From CAZPUS01 sp964589825 (GTDB taxonomy: Bacteria; Fibrobacterota; Chitinivibrionia; Chitinivibrionales; WJKA01), in the NCBI GenBank assembly GCA_964589825.1, contig CAZPUS010000009.1:1-64000 (forward strand): a DNA stretch of 64,000 nt, given 5' to 3'. Under the pieces are notes generated by a model. That model was not told the DNA's origin and searched no databases. It was given only the letters and a program-made list of their open reading frames with translations. Made by a program: the position numbers and the translations under genes. This document shows, in pieces, positions 7,370-15,172 of this stretch (position 1 is the stretch's first letter; every line of letters starts with the position of its first letter).

Positions 7370-9058
7370 CTACATATTCAGCAGCGTATCGAGCATCTGG
7401 TTGGTGATACTTATGGTGCGTGCCGCTGCCTGATAGATGTGCTGAAATTTAATGATATTGGCCATCTCTTCATCGATCGAGACACCCGCGATGGAAGATT
7501 GGTGCTTCTGGTATTCAGCCCGCATGTTTTCGCGGGTTTCGAGTGTGGTTTTCACTTCGTTGCGTTTGAGTCCCAGGTCGCCGGTCATGGCGCTGTAGTA
7601 CTGCATAAACGTGTCCTGGGGGCTTCCCATTTTATCCGGATTCATGGTGAGCGAGTCGCGAAGCGCGGCGATGTCGACTGCATTCTTGTTGTCGCCCGGG
7701 CCCTGGTATCCGCCGGTTTTATACCTGAAATCGACGTTGATCGCCGTGGAATCGTAGCCGCTGTGCAGCATCTGAATGGTTCCGTTGACATAGTCGATTT
7801 TGTAATCGGAGTCCTCGGTGAGGGTCACTCCGCCCGCGGTTTCGACGGTGACCGAATCGCGCATGATGTTTCGTGCGATGTCGTTGCCGCTTGCCGGTAT
7901 TGAGTTGGTTTTGGAAAGTGAAACCGGCGGCGTCCCGAAGTCGAGATCGCCTGCCGCAAAGGTGTTGGTTGGTGCGGTGGTGGAGTTACCCGCTTTGGCC
8001 GCGGCGATATTGTTGACCGTCTCCTCGATCGATGCGGAAAGCTCGATATCGAGCGCACCGGAGACATCCGGGGAAAAAAAATTGATCCCGGTTTCCCCAT
8101 CGAGGCTGTAGCCGTTTTTGTGGAGTTCGTTCACCTTTTCGGCAAGAGTGGTCGCGATGTTGTCGAGTTTGGTCCTGAAATCTGGAATAATTTCGTCACG
8201 CGCATCGAGCAGACCGCGCATTTCACCGCTCGAGGGGGTGAATGCTTTTTTGTTATCCGTAAAGCGCATTCCGATTTGTTTCAGGATGCTGCCGTCCGAA
8301 AGTGTCTTTGTCTCCGTATGCGTTTCGATGCTGCGGTGGTTGACAGGGGAGACAAGTACGTGCCCCTCCACGGTGACGGTGACCTGTCCGTGTTCATTTT
8401 CTATGGTATTGATGCTGGTCAGTTCCGACAGTTCCTTGAGCAAGACCGTTCGTTTGTCCCTGCTGTCATTCGCATTCTGATCGCCTATTTCCACCTGTGC
8501 GATCTCTTTGTTGAGGGTAAAGATCTCTTTGGCGAGTTCGTTTATTCTGTTCGCTTTTCGTTCGATGGTATCATTGACCGAAGACTGGTAATCGCTCATC
8601 TCCCCGCCGATATTATGAAAAAGATCGATCAGGTTCTGCGAATGCGTCTTTACAAGTGTGCGTGAGGAGACGTCAGTGGGATTATTGGCAAGGTTGTGCC
8701 AGGAGTTGAAAAACTCGTCTATATAGGTTTGAAGTCCCGATTCCCCCGGCTCGTCCATCATGTTTTCGAGGTGGGTAAGGGCGGTGTTAATCTGCTTGTT
8801 GTAGCCGATCAGTTCACTCTGCTCCCTGATTTGTTTGTCAATGACTTCATTGCGCATCCGCTCGATCGAATTGACCTCCACGCCGAATCCCTTCTGGCCG
8901 TAGGTGGGATGGCGGTGGTAGTCTGCCGAAAGATTGAGACGTTTACGGGAATAGCCCTCTACATCGGCGTTGGATATGTTCTGTGACGCGACATCCATTG
9001 CGAGTTGAGAGGACTGCAGCCCTCTGCCGGCGATATTGAGTGTAGAGAATAAACCCAT
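7370..9058 (-). CDS. flgK: hook-associated protein FlgK
   Basis: 562 residues. The N-terminus GLFSTLNIAGRGLQSSQLAM plus NISNADVEGYSRKR is the flagellar rod/hook/HAP N-domain, and the C-terminus YQAAARTISITNQMLDTLLNM is the FlgK C-domain. A conserved FTPSSGEMRGLLDARDEIIP block marks FlgK. The central region has an insert (about residues 400-450) with DSDYKIDYVNGTIQML matching that in FlgL. FlgK is exported by the flagellar type III system and forms the first hook-filament junction ring with FlgL. It is preceded by its chaperone gene flgN. Confidence 0.95.
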   Translation of the reverse strand: MGLFSTLNIAGRGLQSSQLAMDVASQNISNADVEGYSRKRLNLSADYHRHPTYGQKGFGVEVNSIERMRNEVIDKQIREQSELIGYNKQINTALTHLENMMDEPGESGLQTYIDEFFNSWHNLANNPTDVSSRTLVKTHSQNLIDLFHNIGGEMSDYQSSVNDTIERKANRINELAKEIFTLNKEIAQVEIGDQNANDSRDKRTVLLKELSELTSINTIENEHGQVTVTVEGHVLVSPVNHRSIETHTETKTLSDGSILKQIGMRFTDNKKAFTPSSGEMRGLLDARDEIIPDFRTKLDNIATTLAEKVNELHKNGYSLDGETGINFFSPDVSGALDIELSASIEETVNNIAAAKAGNSTTAPTNTFAAGDLDFGTPPVSLSKTNSIPASGNDIARNIMRDSVTVETAGGVTLTEDSDYKIDYVNGTIQMLHSGYDSTAINVDFRYKTGGYQGPGDNKNAVDIAALRDSLTMNPDKMGSPQDTFMQYYSAMTGDLGLKRNEVKTTLETRENMRAEYQKHQSSIAGVSIDEEMANIIKFQHIYQAAARTISITNQMLDTLLNM

Positions 9059-9078
9059 GATTTTCCCCGCAGCCGCGC

Positions 9079-9579
9079 TTATGCACGCTTGTTGATTATT
9101 GAGGTGTCGATGACGTTTTCCGCCTTTTCGCCTTTGTTCTTATAGCCCGAGACATAGCTTTTCGCACGTGTCAAAAGGGAGACGGTTCGTGCCATGTTGT
9201 TAAGGCTCTCCTCCAGCCATATCTGGTTGGATGTGTTTATTGCGGAGAGCGTTTTCATTTTTTCTTTCAGGCGTTTCTGTAGTCCGGTGAATTCGGCCTG
9301 CTGCGACTGGTCCAGATGAGCGATAATATCGTTGAGATTAATGTGCCGCTTCGACGGTACGATCTCTTTTGCCAGTTGGTCGCACAGGCAAAGACGTGCT
9401 TCTTCACACTGTTCGATGCGAAAGATTAGTTCGTCGTAGCGCGTGGCGCACTTTTTGATGGAGTCGGCCATGTTCGATTTGAGTGTGTCGTTCATTTCAT
9501 TGGCGGTCGCGATAAGCTGATCGTGAATTTCTTCTTCCTGAATGAGTATGTCGCGAAGTTTTTCGAGTGTTGTCTGCAT
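9079..9579 (-). CDS. flgN: flagellar export chaperone FlgN
   Basis: 166 residues, all helical, with the FlgN-type pattern: LRDILIQEEEIHDQLIATAN at the N-terminus, then a long heptad region and SLLTRAKSYVSGYKNKG at the C-terminus. FlgN escorts FlgK and FlgL to the export gate. Similarity is at the level of pattern and position directly upstream of flgK. Its ATG overlaps the stop of the flgJ-like gene (TAATG) and has a GGGAGG site inside that gene's end. Confidence 0.85.
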   Translation of the reverse strand: MQTTLEKLRDILIQEEEIHDQLIATANEMNDTLKSNMADSIKKCATRYDELIFRIEQCEEARLCLCDQLAKEIVPSKRHINLNDIIAHLDQSQQAEFTGLQKRLKEKMKTLSAINTSNQIWLEESLNNMARTVSLLTRAKSYVSGYKNKGEKAENVIDTSIINKRA

Positions 9580-10343
9580 TATTCACTTCCTCCCTGTGTA
9601 TGGTAGATATTGTCGAATTGCGTTTTATAGCCGAGAACCTTTTTTACGTAATTCATTGTTTCCCGGTATGGGGGGACGCCGCCGTATTTTTCAACCGCTG
9701 CGGGACCCGCGTTGTAGGCGGAGAGGGCAAGTGTTTTGTCGTTATCGAACCGATCGAGCATTTGCTGCAGGTATCTGCTGCCGCCTTTGATATTCTGGTG
9801 CGGATCGAACGAGTTGCGCACACCCAGATCCCGTGCGGTCCCGTCCATGAGCTGCATAAGGCCCTTTGCTCCGGCGTGCGAAACCGCATGGGGATTACCG
9901 CTGGATTCCTGTGCGATGACCGCGGCGATAAGTGATTTTTCGACACCCGATTCCCGGTGTGCCCGGTCGATAATCGGATCGAATGCGGCGATGCGCGATC
10001 TGAGATCGGAGCCGGGGTGTGCCGCGTATTCCGCACCGGGAAGGCGGCGAATGTGGTGCGACTGCCGGCCTGCGGATTGTTCCACGATATCCGAAAAGCC
10101 TAATGAGATATGTTCCGATAATTGCCGCGCATACTGATTGTCGAGCATTGAGGTGAAAATTTTGCTCCCTGTATTATTTTTCAGTATTCCCCGGTCCTGA
10201 ACCGAATTGCGCATCGATTTGAGCATGATAGAGCAAAAAAGTGATTCGAATTCGTCCACCACCCGTTTGGGGGAGCTCTGTGCGGTAAGGGAGGGGAGGC
10301 CTTCCATTGGCACCGATGATATGTGCGATACATTGCGTAACAT
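9579..10343 (-). CDS. FlgJ-like rod-binding / lytic transglycosylase
   Basis: 254 residues with two domains. Residues about 15-90 match the rod-binding domain of FlgJ (VVDEFESLFCSIMLKSMR, SKIFTSMLDNQYARQLSE). Residues about 120-250 are a soluble lytic transglycosylase: VIAQESSGNPHAVSHAGAKG with catalytic Glu in QESS, GLMQLM, and LALSAYNAGP. In enterobacterial FlgJ the second domain is a glucosaminidase, so the enzyme module differs. It would open peptidoglycan for the growing rod. ATG at 10343 is chosen for its AAGGA site and position 28 bases after a perfect sigma-54 promoter; a longer frame upstream lacks support. Confidence 0.9.
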   Translation of the reverse strand: MLRNVSHISSVPMEGLPSLTAQSSPKRVVDEFESLFCSIMLKSMRNSVQDRGILKNNTGSKIFTSMLDNQYARQLSEHISLGFSDIVEQSAGRQSHHIRRLPGAEYAAHPGSDLRSRIAAFDPIIDRAHRESGVEKSLIAAVIAQESSGNPHAVSHAGAKGLMQLMDGTARDLGVRNSFDPHQNIKGGSRYLQQMLDRFDNDKTLALSAYNAGPAAVEKYGGVPPYRETMNYVKKVLGYKTQFDNIYHTQGGSE

Positions 10344-10370
10344 GTTCGATTCCTTTCGCTCGCTATCAAT

Positions 10371-10385
10371 GCAATATGCGTGCCA
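10371..10385 (-). promoter_or_regulatory. sigma-54 promoter, flgJ-flgN-flgK-flgL
   Basis: The minus strand reads TTGGCACG, then ATTGCAT: TGGCAC at 10385-10380, five bases, TTGC at 10374-10371. This is an essentially perfect RpoN site. Predicted initiation about 12 bases after the GC leaves a leader of roughly 16 bases before the ATG at 10343. Confidence 0.85.
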
Positions 10386-10712
10386 AACAGTTAACATTAA
10401 TAAAATCAGCAAGATACGCGACACCCCAGTTTTGCCGAAGGAAAAAAATGCGTGCCCGGGGTGGAAAAAAATGCAGGCCGGACCGCAATTGCATATATGG
10501 GTGGGTGGTATACACCCTGCCATCGTGCGGCTGCTGAACAGGCTGATTGTTTCCCGCTGAAAAAACCGTATGCTGAAGAGGAAATTTCCGTATAAAAATT
10601 GCGAAGCCCCTTACACATGTTGTATACTATAGTATCCCGGGCCGCAGAAATACAGGCGCAGTCTTTGTTGAACCCGGTTTTTTTACATGGAGTAGCAAAG
10701 AGGTTTGATCCG

Positions 10713-11087
10713 ATGATCAGAGTACTTATGGCCGATGACGATGTCGAATCCCAGCAGGTAATGCACGATGCGATCGAGGTGACATTCTCCGAGGTCGAAG
10801 TCGAAAGCGTGACCAACCGCGAAAATCTGAATAAAAAGCTTGCGAAGAATGGAAATGAGTACTACCTGCTTTTAATTGATTATCATCTTCATGACGCGCC
10901 CCGGGGCGAAAACGAATACGATTTTCTCAGGACCCATTTCCCGCATTTGATCCGAAAGACCATTCTTATCAACGATACCGGAGAGACGCTTGACAATTCG
11001 TCGTTTCCGGACGATATACTCGTTATCGACCGCCCGTTTTCACTTGACGGGTTTAAAGAGATAATCAAAGAATACAGTGAGCGATAA
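10713..11087 (+). CDS. divergent single-domain response regulator
   Basis: 124 residues, one receiver domain. Acidic pocket MADDDVESQ and phospho-acceptor Asp in LLLIDYHL are present. The usual Thr/Ser of beta-4 is replaced (ILINDTGE) and the usual Lys of beta-5 is Arg (VIDRPFS), so switch behaviour may be altered. ATG at 10713 has an AAGAGG site and starts directly at the receiver; longer in-frame starts add no domain. It precedes the GT2 gene by three bases and probably forms an operon with it. Confidence 0.82.
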   Translation: MIRVLMADDDVESQQVMHDAIEVTFSEVEVESVTNRENLNKKLAKNGNEYYLLLIDYHLHDAPRGENEYDFLRTHFPHLIRKTILINDTGETLDNSSFPDDILVIDRPFSLDGFKEIIKEYSER

Positions 11088-11090
11088 GAC

Positions 11091-12500
11091 GTGACAGAAA
11101 GGCCAGAGGGTACTTCGCACACGCTTTCAGTCTGCATGATCGTAAAAAACGAGGCTGACGTCATTCTCCGCTGCATTCAGAGCATCGAATCCGTGGCGGA
11201 TGAATTCGTGGTGGTCGATACTGGCTCGGAAGACGATACGGTGGGCAGGCTCCGCACGCACGGTATAGAGGTTATCCGGTCGCAATGGTACGATGATTTT
11301 TCCTATTCCCGTAACATTTCCATCGAGCATGCGCGCAGTGATTGGATACTCTGGCTCGATGCGGACGATGTGGTCGCACCGGATGCACTGGAAAAGATAG
11401 ACGCGCTCAAGAGGACACCGGCACAGTGCGTGTACGGGTTCGTGGTGCGCAACGAGCGCGGGGGCGACACCGGCAGTGAATTTCTTCAGGCACGGATGTT
11501 TCCGCGGCATCCGCAGCTTCGTTTCGAGCGGCGGATACACGAGCAGATTCTTCCATCCGCGCGTCGCCTCGGCATGCGAATGGAGCCCCACCATGAGGTG
11601 GTGATCTGCCATAAAGGCTATGCCGATCCAGCAACGGTAAGGAAGAAAGCCCGGCGAAACGTCGATATGCTGCTCACGGAGTATGAAAATACCGGACCCG
11701 ATCCGGTGATGGCGCTGGAGATTGCGGACAGTTACAAAATGCTGGGAGAGAATGATGCCGCGGTGCAATGGTATTCCACAGTACTATCGATTCCCGGAGC
11801 AGCACATGCCTGGCCGCAGATTGTAAGCAGTGCTCATCTGGGGCTTGGGACCGCATTGAACCAGCAGCATAGATTCAGAGAAGCGATCGAGGCCTTTACA
11901 AAAGCGTGTGAGTATATACCGGATCGTCCGGATGCGCTCTACGGGCTTGCCGTGGCACATGAAATGTGCGGCGAGTATGTGGTTGCAGCCGCTTATCTTA
12001 CCCGGATACCGTCGGTTACACCCCGCGCGTACAATGTGAGCATTGACTACCGTGAGTCGGCATTGAAGTCATTTCTGCGACTTGAGCGGGTCAACGCGCG
12101 CCTTGACCGGGATGAAGAGACATGGCCTTTTCTCGAGCAGGCGAAGACGAGATTCGGCAACAGGCCCGAGCTGCAGAATATGCGGGCGCGTCTGCTTTTC
12201 AGACGCGGAAAACTCGTCGATTCACTGCATTGTTTCGAGGAGAGTCTCAACACTGCATCGCATGGCAATATCGACGCATTTCTCGGATTGTGCGCCATAT
12301 ATATAAAGGCGGGACGTGTTGAAGATGCGCAAAAGACAGTTGACAATATCTCACACGGATTTACCGATATCCCACGATATCATGCATTCAGAGAATTGAT
12401 GAATGAACACAACGAAATGCAGCCCCCGGCCAGCCGGGTCGCGCGTGAGGATATCGATGCAGAGAAAGAGCTTTTAAGAGATGTGTACAAACTTATATAA
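11091..12500 (+). CDS. GT2 glycosyltransferase with TPRs (paralogue)
   Basis: 469 residues from a GTG start. GT2 catalytic domain: SVCMIVKNEADVILRCIQSI, DEFVVVDTGSEDDT, and WILWLDADDVV with the metal-binding Asp motif. TPR repeats follow from about residue 210 (EIADSYKMLGENDAAVQWY, ALYGLAVAHEMCGEYVVAA). Its architecture is the same as the protein encoded at 2774-4174; together they bracket the late flagellar genes. Protein glycosylation in the cytosol, possibly of flagellin, is inferred. Its stop codon overlaps the left end of a repeat element at 12500. Confidence 0.87.
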   Translation: MTERPEGTSHTLSVCMIVKNEADVILRCIQSIESVADEFVVVDTGSEDDTVGRLRTHGIEVIRSQWYDDFSYSRNISIEHARSDWILWLDADDVVAPDALEKIDALKRTPAQCVYGFVVRNERGGDTGSEFLQARMFPRHPQLRFERRIHEQILPSARRLGMRMEPHHEVVICHKGYADPATVRKKARRNVDMLLTEYENTGPDPVMALEIADSYKMLGENDAAVQWYSTVLSIPGAAHAWPQIVSSAHLGLGTALNQQHRFREAIEAFTKACEYIPDRPDALYGLAVAHEMCGEYVVAAAYLTRIPSVTPRAYNVSIDYRESALKSFLRLERVNARLDRDEETWPFLEQAKTRFGNRPELQNMRARLLFRRGKLVDSLHCFEESLNTASHGNIDAFLGLCAIYIKAGRVEDAQKTVDNISHGFTDIPRYHAFRELMNEHNEMQPPASRVAREDIDAEKELLRDVYKLI

Positions 12501-12662
12501 CCTGAATTGAGCGGATTTGTTCGCGAAACCTTATGCAATTCGCACTACTCTTATATTGTCGAAAAACATGAGACAAACAACAAGTGTGCCCCATGGTTTT
12601 CAAGAACACAATAGCAGCACAGTTCACCGCAGCTTTCATCAAAATAACCCCTCAATTCACGT
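12500..12662. repeat. 163-bp palindromic repeat, copy 1
   Basis: It begins ACCTGAATTGAGCG and ends CTCAATTCACGT, with a direct ATA on each side (12497-12499 and 12663-12665). The whole element is an imperfect inverted repeat around a centre near 12585. It shares blocks such as CGCACTACTCTTATAT and ACACAATAGCAGCAC with copy 2 at 33752. It starts at the last base of the GT2 stop codon. The remaining gap up to 12926 has no gene; CAACCGCTCAATTTA near 12822-12836 may be a decayed second right end. Confidence 0.85.
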
Positions 12663-12926
12663 ATAAAAAAGCAGCAGTGTCATCTGCGTCAAAAAAATGG
12701 ACAGATGTTTTCAGTTGTTATGAACCCCATAACTATTTACACAGGTGTTCCGCTTTCGTGCGAAGATTCAAAATACAGTTGTATGCATGCGCGTATGTTT
12801 GGAATCGAATGAGAATACCACAACCGCTCAATTTAAGAACATCCTGACCTGAACCACGGAGTGTGCTCACGGGACCTTTCGCGGAGTCATTCGTATTGTT
12901 CAGTCAGTAGTTAAAAGGAGGATCGT

Positions 12927-13562
12927 ATGGCGATATCGCTCCAGGAAAACAGCACGATTCTTTTCCAGGGAGACAGCATCACTGACTGCAGGCGCAGAGA
13001 GCAGGGAGCAGGACGACTGGGATGCGGATATGTCTTCATGGCGGCGTCACGACTTATGGCCGCATTCCCCGAACTTTCTCTCAATTGCATAAACCGGGGA
13101 ATAAGCGGTAACCGGATGAGTGATCTTGCGGCACGATGGCAGGAAGACGCTCTCGATATCGCGCCCGATATCGTTTCTATCCTGATAGGGATAAACGATA
13201 CATGGCGCAGATACGATTCGAACGATCCCAGCCCTGTGGACACATATCGTGAAGCGTACCATGCAATACTCGAACAAATCGTACAACACTGTAATCCGCA
13301 GATTGTTTTGTGTGAGCCCTTTGTACTGCCATATCCGCAAGACCGTATTACATGGCGAGAGGACCTCGATCCGCGGATTCAGGTAGTGCGGTCTCTTGCG
13401 CGTGAGTTCAATGCCACACTTGTACCGTTTGACGCTATTCTGGCAGCCGCGAGTGTAAATGTCCCGCCGAGTTACTGGGCGGAAGACGGAGTCCATCCTA
13501 CTGCTGCCGGTCATGCGCTTTTGGCTAATACGTGGCTGGAGTTTGCACTGGGGCGGGATTGA
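12927..13562 (+). CDS. SGNH/GDSL hydrolase
   Basis: 211 residues with all four SGNH blocks: FQGDSIT with the nucleophile Ser (block I), INRGISGNR (Gly, block II), ILIGINDTW (Asn, block III) and EDGVHPTAAGH with the catalytic Asp-x-x-His (block V). Such enzymes are esterases or lipases, often carbohydrate deacetylases; the form without a signal peptide suggests a cytosolic substrate. A strong AAAAGGAGG site precedes the ATG. It stands alone between repeat sequences, and a 10-bp direct repeat GACCTGAACC occurs on both sides (12846-12855 and 13567-13576). Confidence 0.9.
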   Translation: MAISLQENSTILFQGDSITDCRRREQGAGRLGCGYVFMAASRLMAAFPELSLNCINRGISGNRMSDLAARWQEDALDIAPDIVSILIGINDTWRRYDSNDPSPVDTYREAYHAILEQIVQHCNPQIVLCEPFVLPYPQDRITWREDLDPRIQVVRSLAREFNATLVPFDAILAAASVNVPPSYWAEDGVHPTAAGHALLANTWLEFALGRD

Positions 13563-13567
13563 ACCAG

Positions 13568-13640
13568 ACCTGAACCGAGCGATATTGATCGCGAAATCGG
13601 CTGCCATCCGCACTGTGTGTGCATCCCCGGACAAATATGT
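13568..13640. repeat. half copy of the palindromic repeat
   Basis: ACCTGAACCGAGCGATATTG and the following 40 bases match the left half of copy 2 at 33752 (GAAATC, GCTGCC, TCCGCACT blocks in order). No matching right half follows, so this is a truncated copy just beyond the SGNH hydrolase stop. The right boundary is approximate. Confidence 0.65.
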
Positions 13641-13661
13641 ACATCTCAGGCTGCGATGTGC

Positions 13662-14018
13662 TTAAGGATGCTTTTTCAGATAGAGAAACGTCTCTTTCAG
13701 GGGATCGAATATATCGAGCGCGCGGCGTATCTCTTCGCTGTTGAGTGATTCACAACGGGCATAACAGTAATCGTACAGAAGCAGCAGAGACTGGGAGATC
13801 TGATCCCGTCCTCTGAGTGAATGCTGCAGTTGCGCAAATATGTTCTGCGCGCGGTCGAGTACATAGCGTTTTTTGTCCGTCTCGCCGGTATCGAGCGCCT
13901 GGCGAAGAAATTCCGCCCCCTTTTCGTGCAGCATGCAGACCGCTTTGGAGGTGGACGCGGTCTTTATCTGCATGTCGCGATAATGCGCGGCGATATCCTG
14001 TGCGTGTGGCTTCGGCAT
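13662..14018 (-). CDS. fliS: flagellar export chaperone FliS
   Basis: 118 residues. The order of helices and motifs fits FliS: HYRDMQIKTASTSKAVCMLHEKG at the N-terminus, AQNIFAQLQHSLRG, then QSLLLLYDYCYARCESLN, where the family has a conserved L-x-x-L-Y-x-Y. FliS binds the C-terminal flagellin helices in the cytosol and stops premature polymerisation. It lies 29 bases after the second flagellin gene, in the same direction, and is probably cotranscribed from the sigma-28 promoter at 14953. Confidence 0.85.
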   Translation of the reverse strand: MPKPHAQDIAAHYRDMQIKTASTSKAVCMLHEKGAEFLRQALDTGETDKKRYVLDRAQNIFAQLQHSLRGRDQISQSLLLLYDYCYARCESLNSEEIRRALDIFDPLKETFLYLKKHP

Positions 14019-14047
14019 AAGGTCAATACACCCTTACAACGCGAAAG

Positions 14048-14890
14048 TTACTGAAGCAGTGCCGACATGTGATTCGCGCTTATCGAGTTGAACCGTGCAA
14101 AAGCCTGGGTTCCGCTCTGCTGCAGCAGCCGGGACCGTACCAGATCGGACAGTCCCTGTGCCATATCCTGATCTCTGAGTACCGATTCCGCCGCCTGGGT
14201 GTTAATCTCCGCAACCTGCAGATTGTTTTGGGTCGACTCCAGCCGGTTCATCATGGCACCGGCCTCGGTACGCTGAGAATTGAGCTGCGAGAGCGCGTTA
14301 TCCAGCGCAGGAAGCGCATTCTGTGCATCCGCTGCAGTTGCGATAGAGGTTCCTTCAACCCCGAGTGCATCTGCAGTCATATCGATTGCGGGCATATTCA
14401 TAGTGTCACCCGCATTGGGGCCGGCCTGTATCTGTGCGTCACCGGCGGCAAGATCTTCTCCGGTCGCAACCTGCTGTGTATTGAATTGTGTGGCTTCTGC
14501 AGTGCGCGATATTTCCTGCGTAAGCTGCTGGTATTCGGTATCCAGCGAGGCACGCTGATCGTCGGTAAGTGTGTCGTTTTGTGCCTGCAAGGCAAGTTCT
14601 CGCTGACGCTGTATCATCGAGGTAATTTCACTGCCGCTGCCCTCGGCGATATTGAGTGCGCTGCCCGCATCGCTTACATTGCGTCCCGCCATTTTGAACC
14701 CGCGTATCTGTGTACGCAGCTGTTCCGAAATAGCAAGTCCGGCAGCGTCATCACTTGCACGATTGATTCGCTGCGCCGTGGAGAGCTGTGTCAATATTTT
14801 CTGTAGATTTTTACGCGTCTTGCGCAACGGTGATGCGGCAGGATTAACCGCAGAGAACGGCTTTATTCCGCCGGGCCCATTGAGTCTCAT
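14048..14890 (-). CDS. flagellin, divergent second copy
   Basis: 280 residues. N-terminal D0/D1 helix has INRASDDAAGLAISEQLRTQ and LNIAEGSGSEITSMIQRQRE; the C-terminal helix has RDQDMAQGLSDLVRSRLLQQ. It differs from the flagellin at 5105 in its first 20 residues (MRLNGPGGIKPF...), which replace the usual short start, and in its end (NSISANHMSALLQ). The variable middle is short and Ala/Gln-rich. A GGGAGG site precedes the ATG. A separate sigma-28 promoter suggests it is expressed at the last stage or as a minor filament component. Confidence 0.93.
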   Translation of the reverse strand: MRLNGPGGIKPFSAVNPAASPLRKTRKNLQKILTQLSTAQRINRASDDAAGLAISEQLRTQIRGFKMAGRNVSDAGSALNIAEGSGSEITSMIQRQRELALQAQNDTLTDDQRASLDTEYQQLTQEISRTAEATQFNTQQVATGEDLAAGDAQIQAGPNAGDTMNMPAIDMTADALGVEGTSIATAADAQNALPALDNALSQLNSQRTEAGAMMNRLESTQNNLQVAEINTQAAESVLRDQDMAQGLSDLVRSRLLQQSGTQAFARFNSISANHMSALLQ

Positions 14891-14952
14891 ACAACACCTC
14901 CCTGGTTAGTGGTGTGTTACTAAACTTCTGCTTCCAACATCCCCTGTTATTA

Positions 14953-14979
14953 TTATCGGCATAAATAAAAATAACTTTA
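14953..14979 (-). promoter_or_regulatory. sigma-28 (FliA) promoter, flagellin 2-fliS
   Basis: The minus strand has TAAAGTTA starting at 14979 and GCCGATAA at 14960-14953, with 15 bases between TAAA and GCCGATAA. This matches the FliA consensus in every -10 position and nearly all of -35. It lies about 60 bases before the flagellin 2 start codon. Confidence 0.88.
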
Positions 14980-15172
14980 GTCTTTTTTTCAATTTTACAA
15001 AAAAACACGATTTTTCCAATTTTTTGTAAGATGTATCGTTGTTCAGGTATCTCACCACGTGCGTGAACTATTTTTTTTCTATAGTCTTCATCCGCTGGCT
15101 GTATGTAAAGAGGACTTTTATTCATCACCCGCAGATTGCTCGCGGAGATAGTATCTCAAACTGGAATAAAAA

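Noticed and set aside
8120..8665. A 181-codon frame opposite flgK, and similar long frames opposite other genes (for example 4221-4802, 5288-5878, 21443-22114)
   Set aside because: They are antisense to genes with clear family motifs, have no ribosome sites and show no protein motifs.
10599..10628. TTGCGA-N18-TATACT as a promoter for the receiver gene at 10713
   Set aside because: The -35 is poor and spacing not optimal; other AT-rich stretches would score alike.
12584..12847. An 87-codon plus-strand frame
   Set aside because: It runs through the palindromic repeat and adjacent low-information sequence; the repeat explains it.
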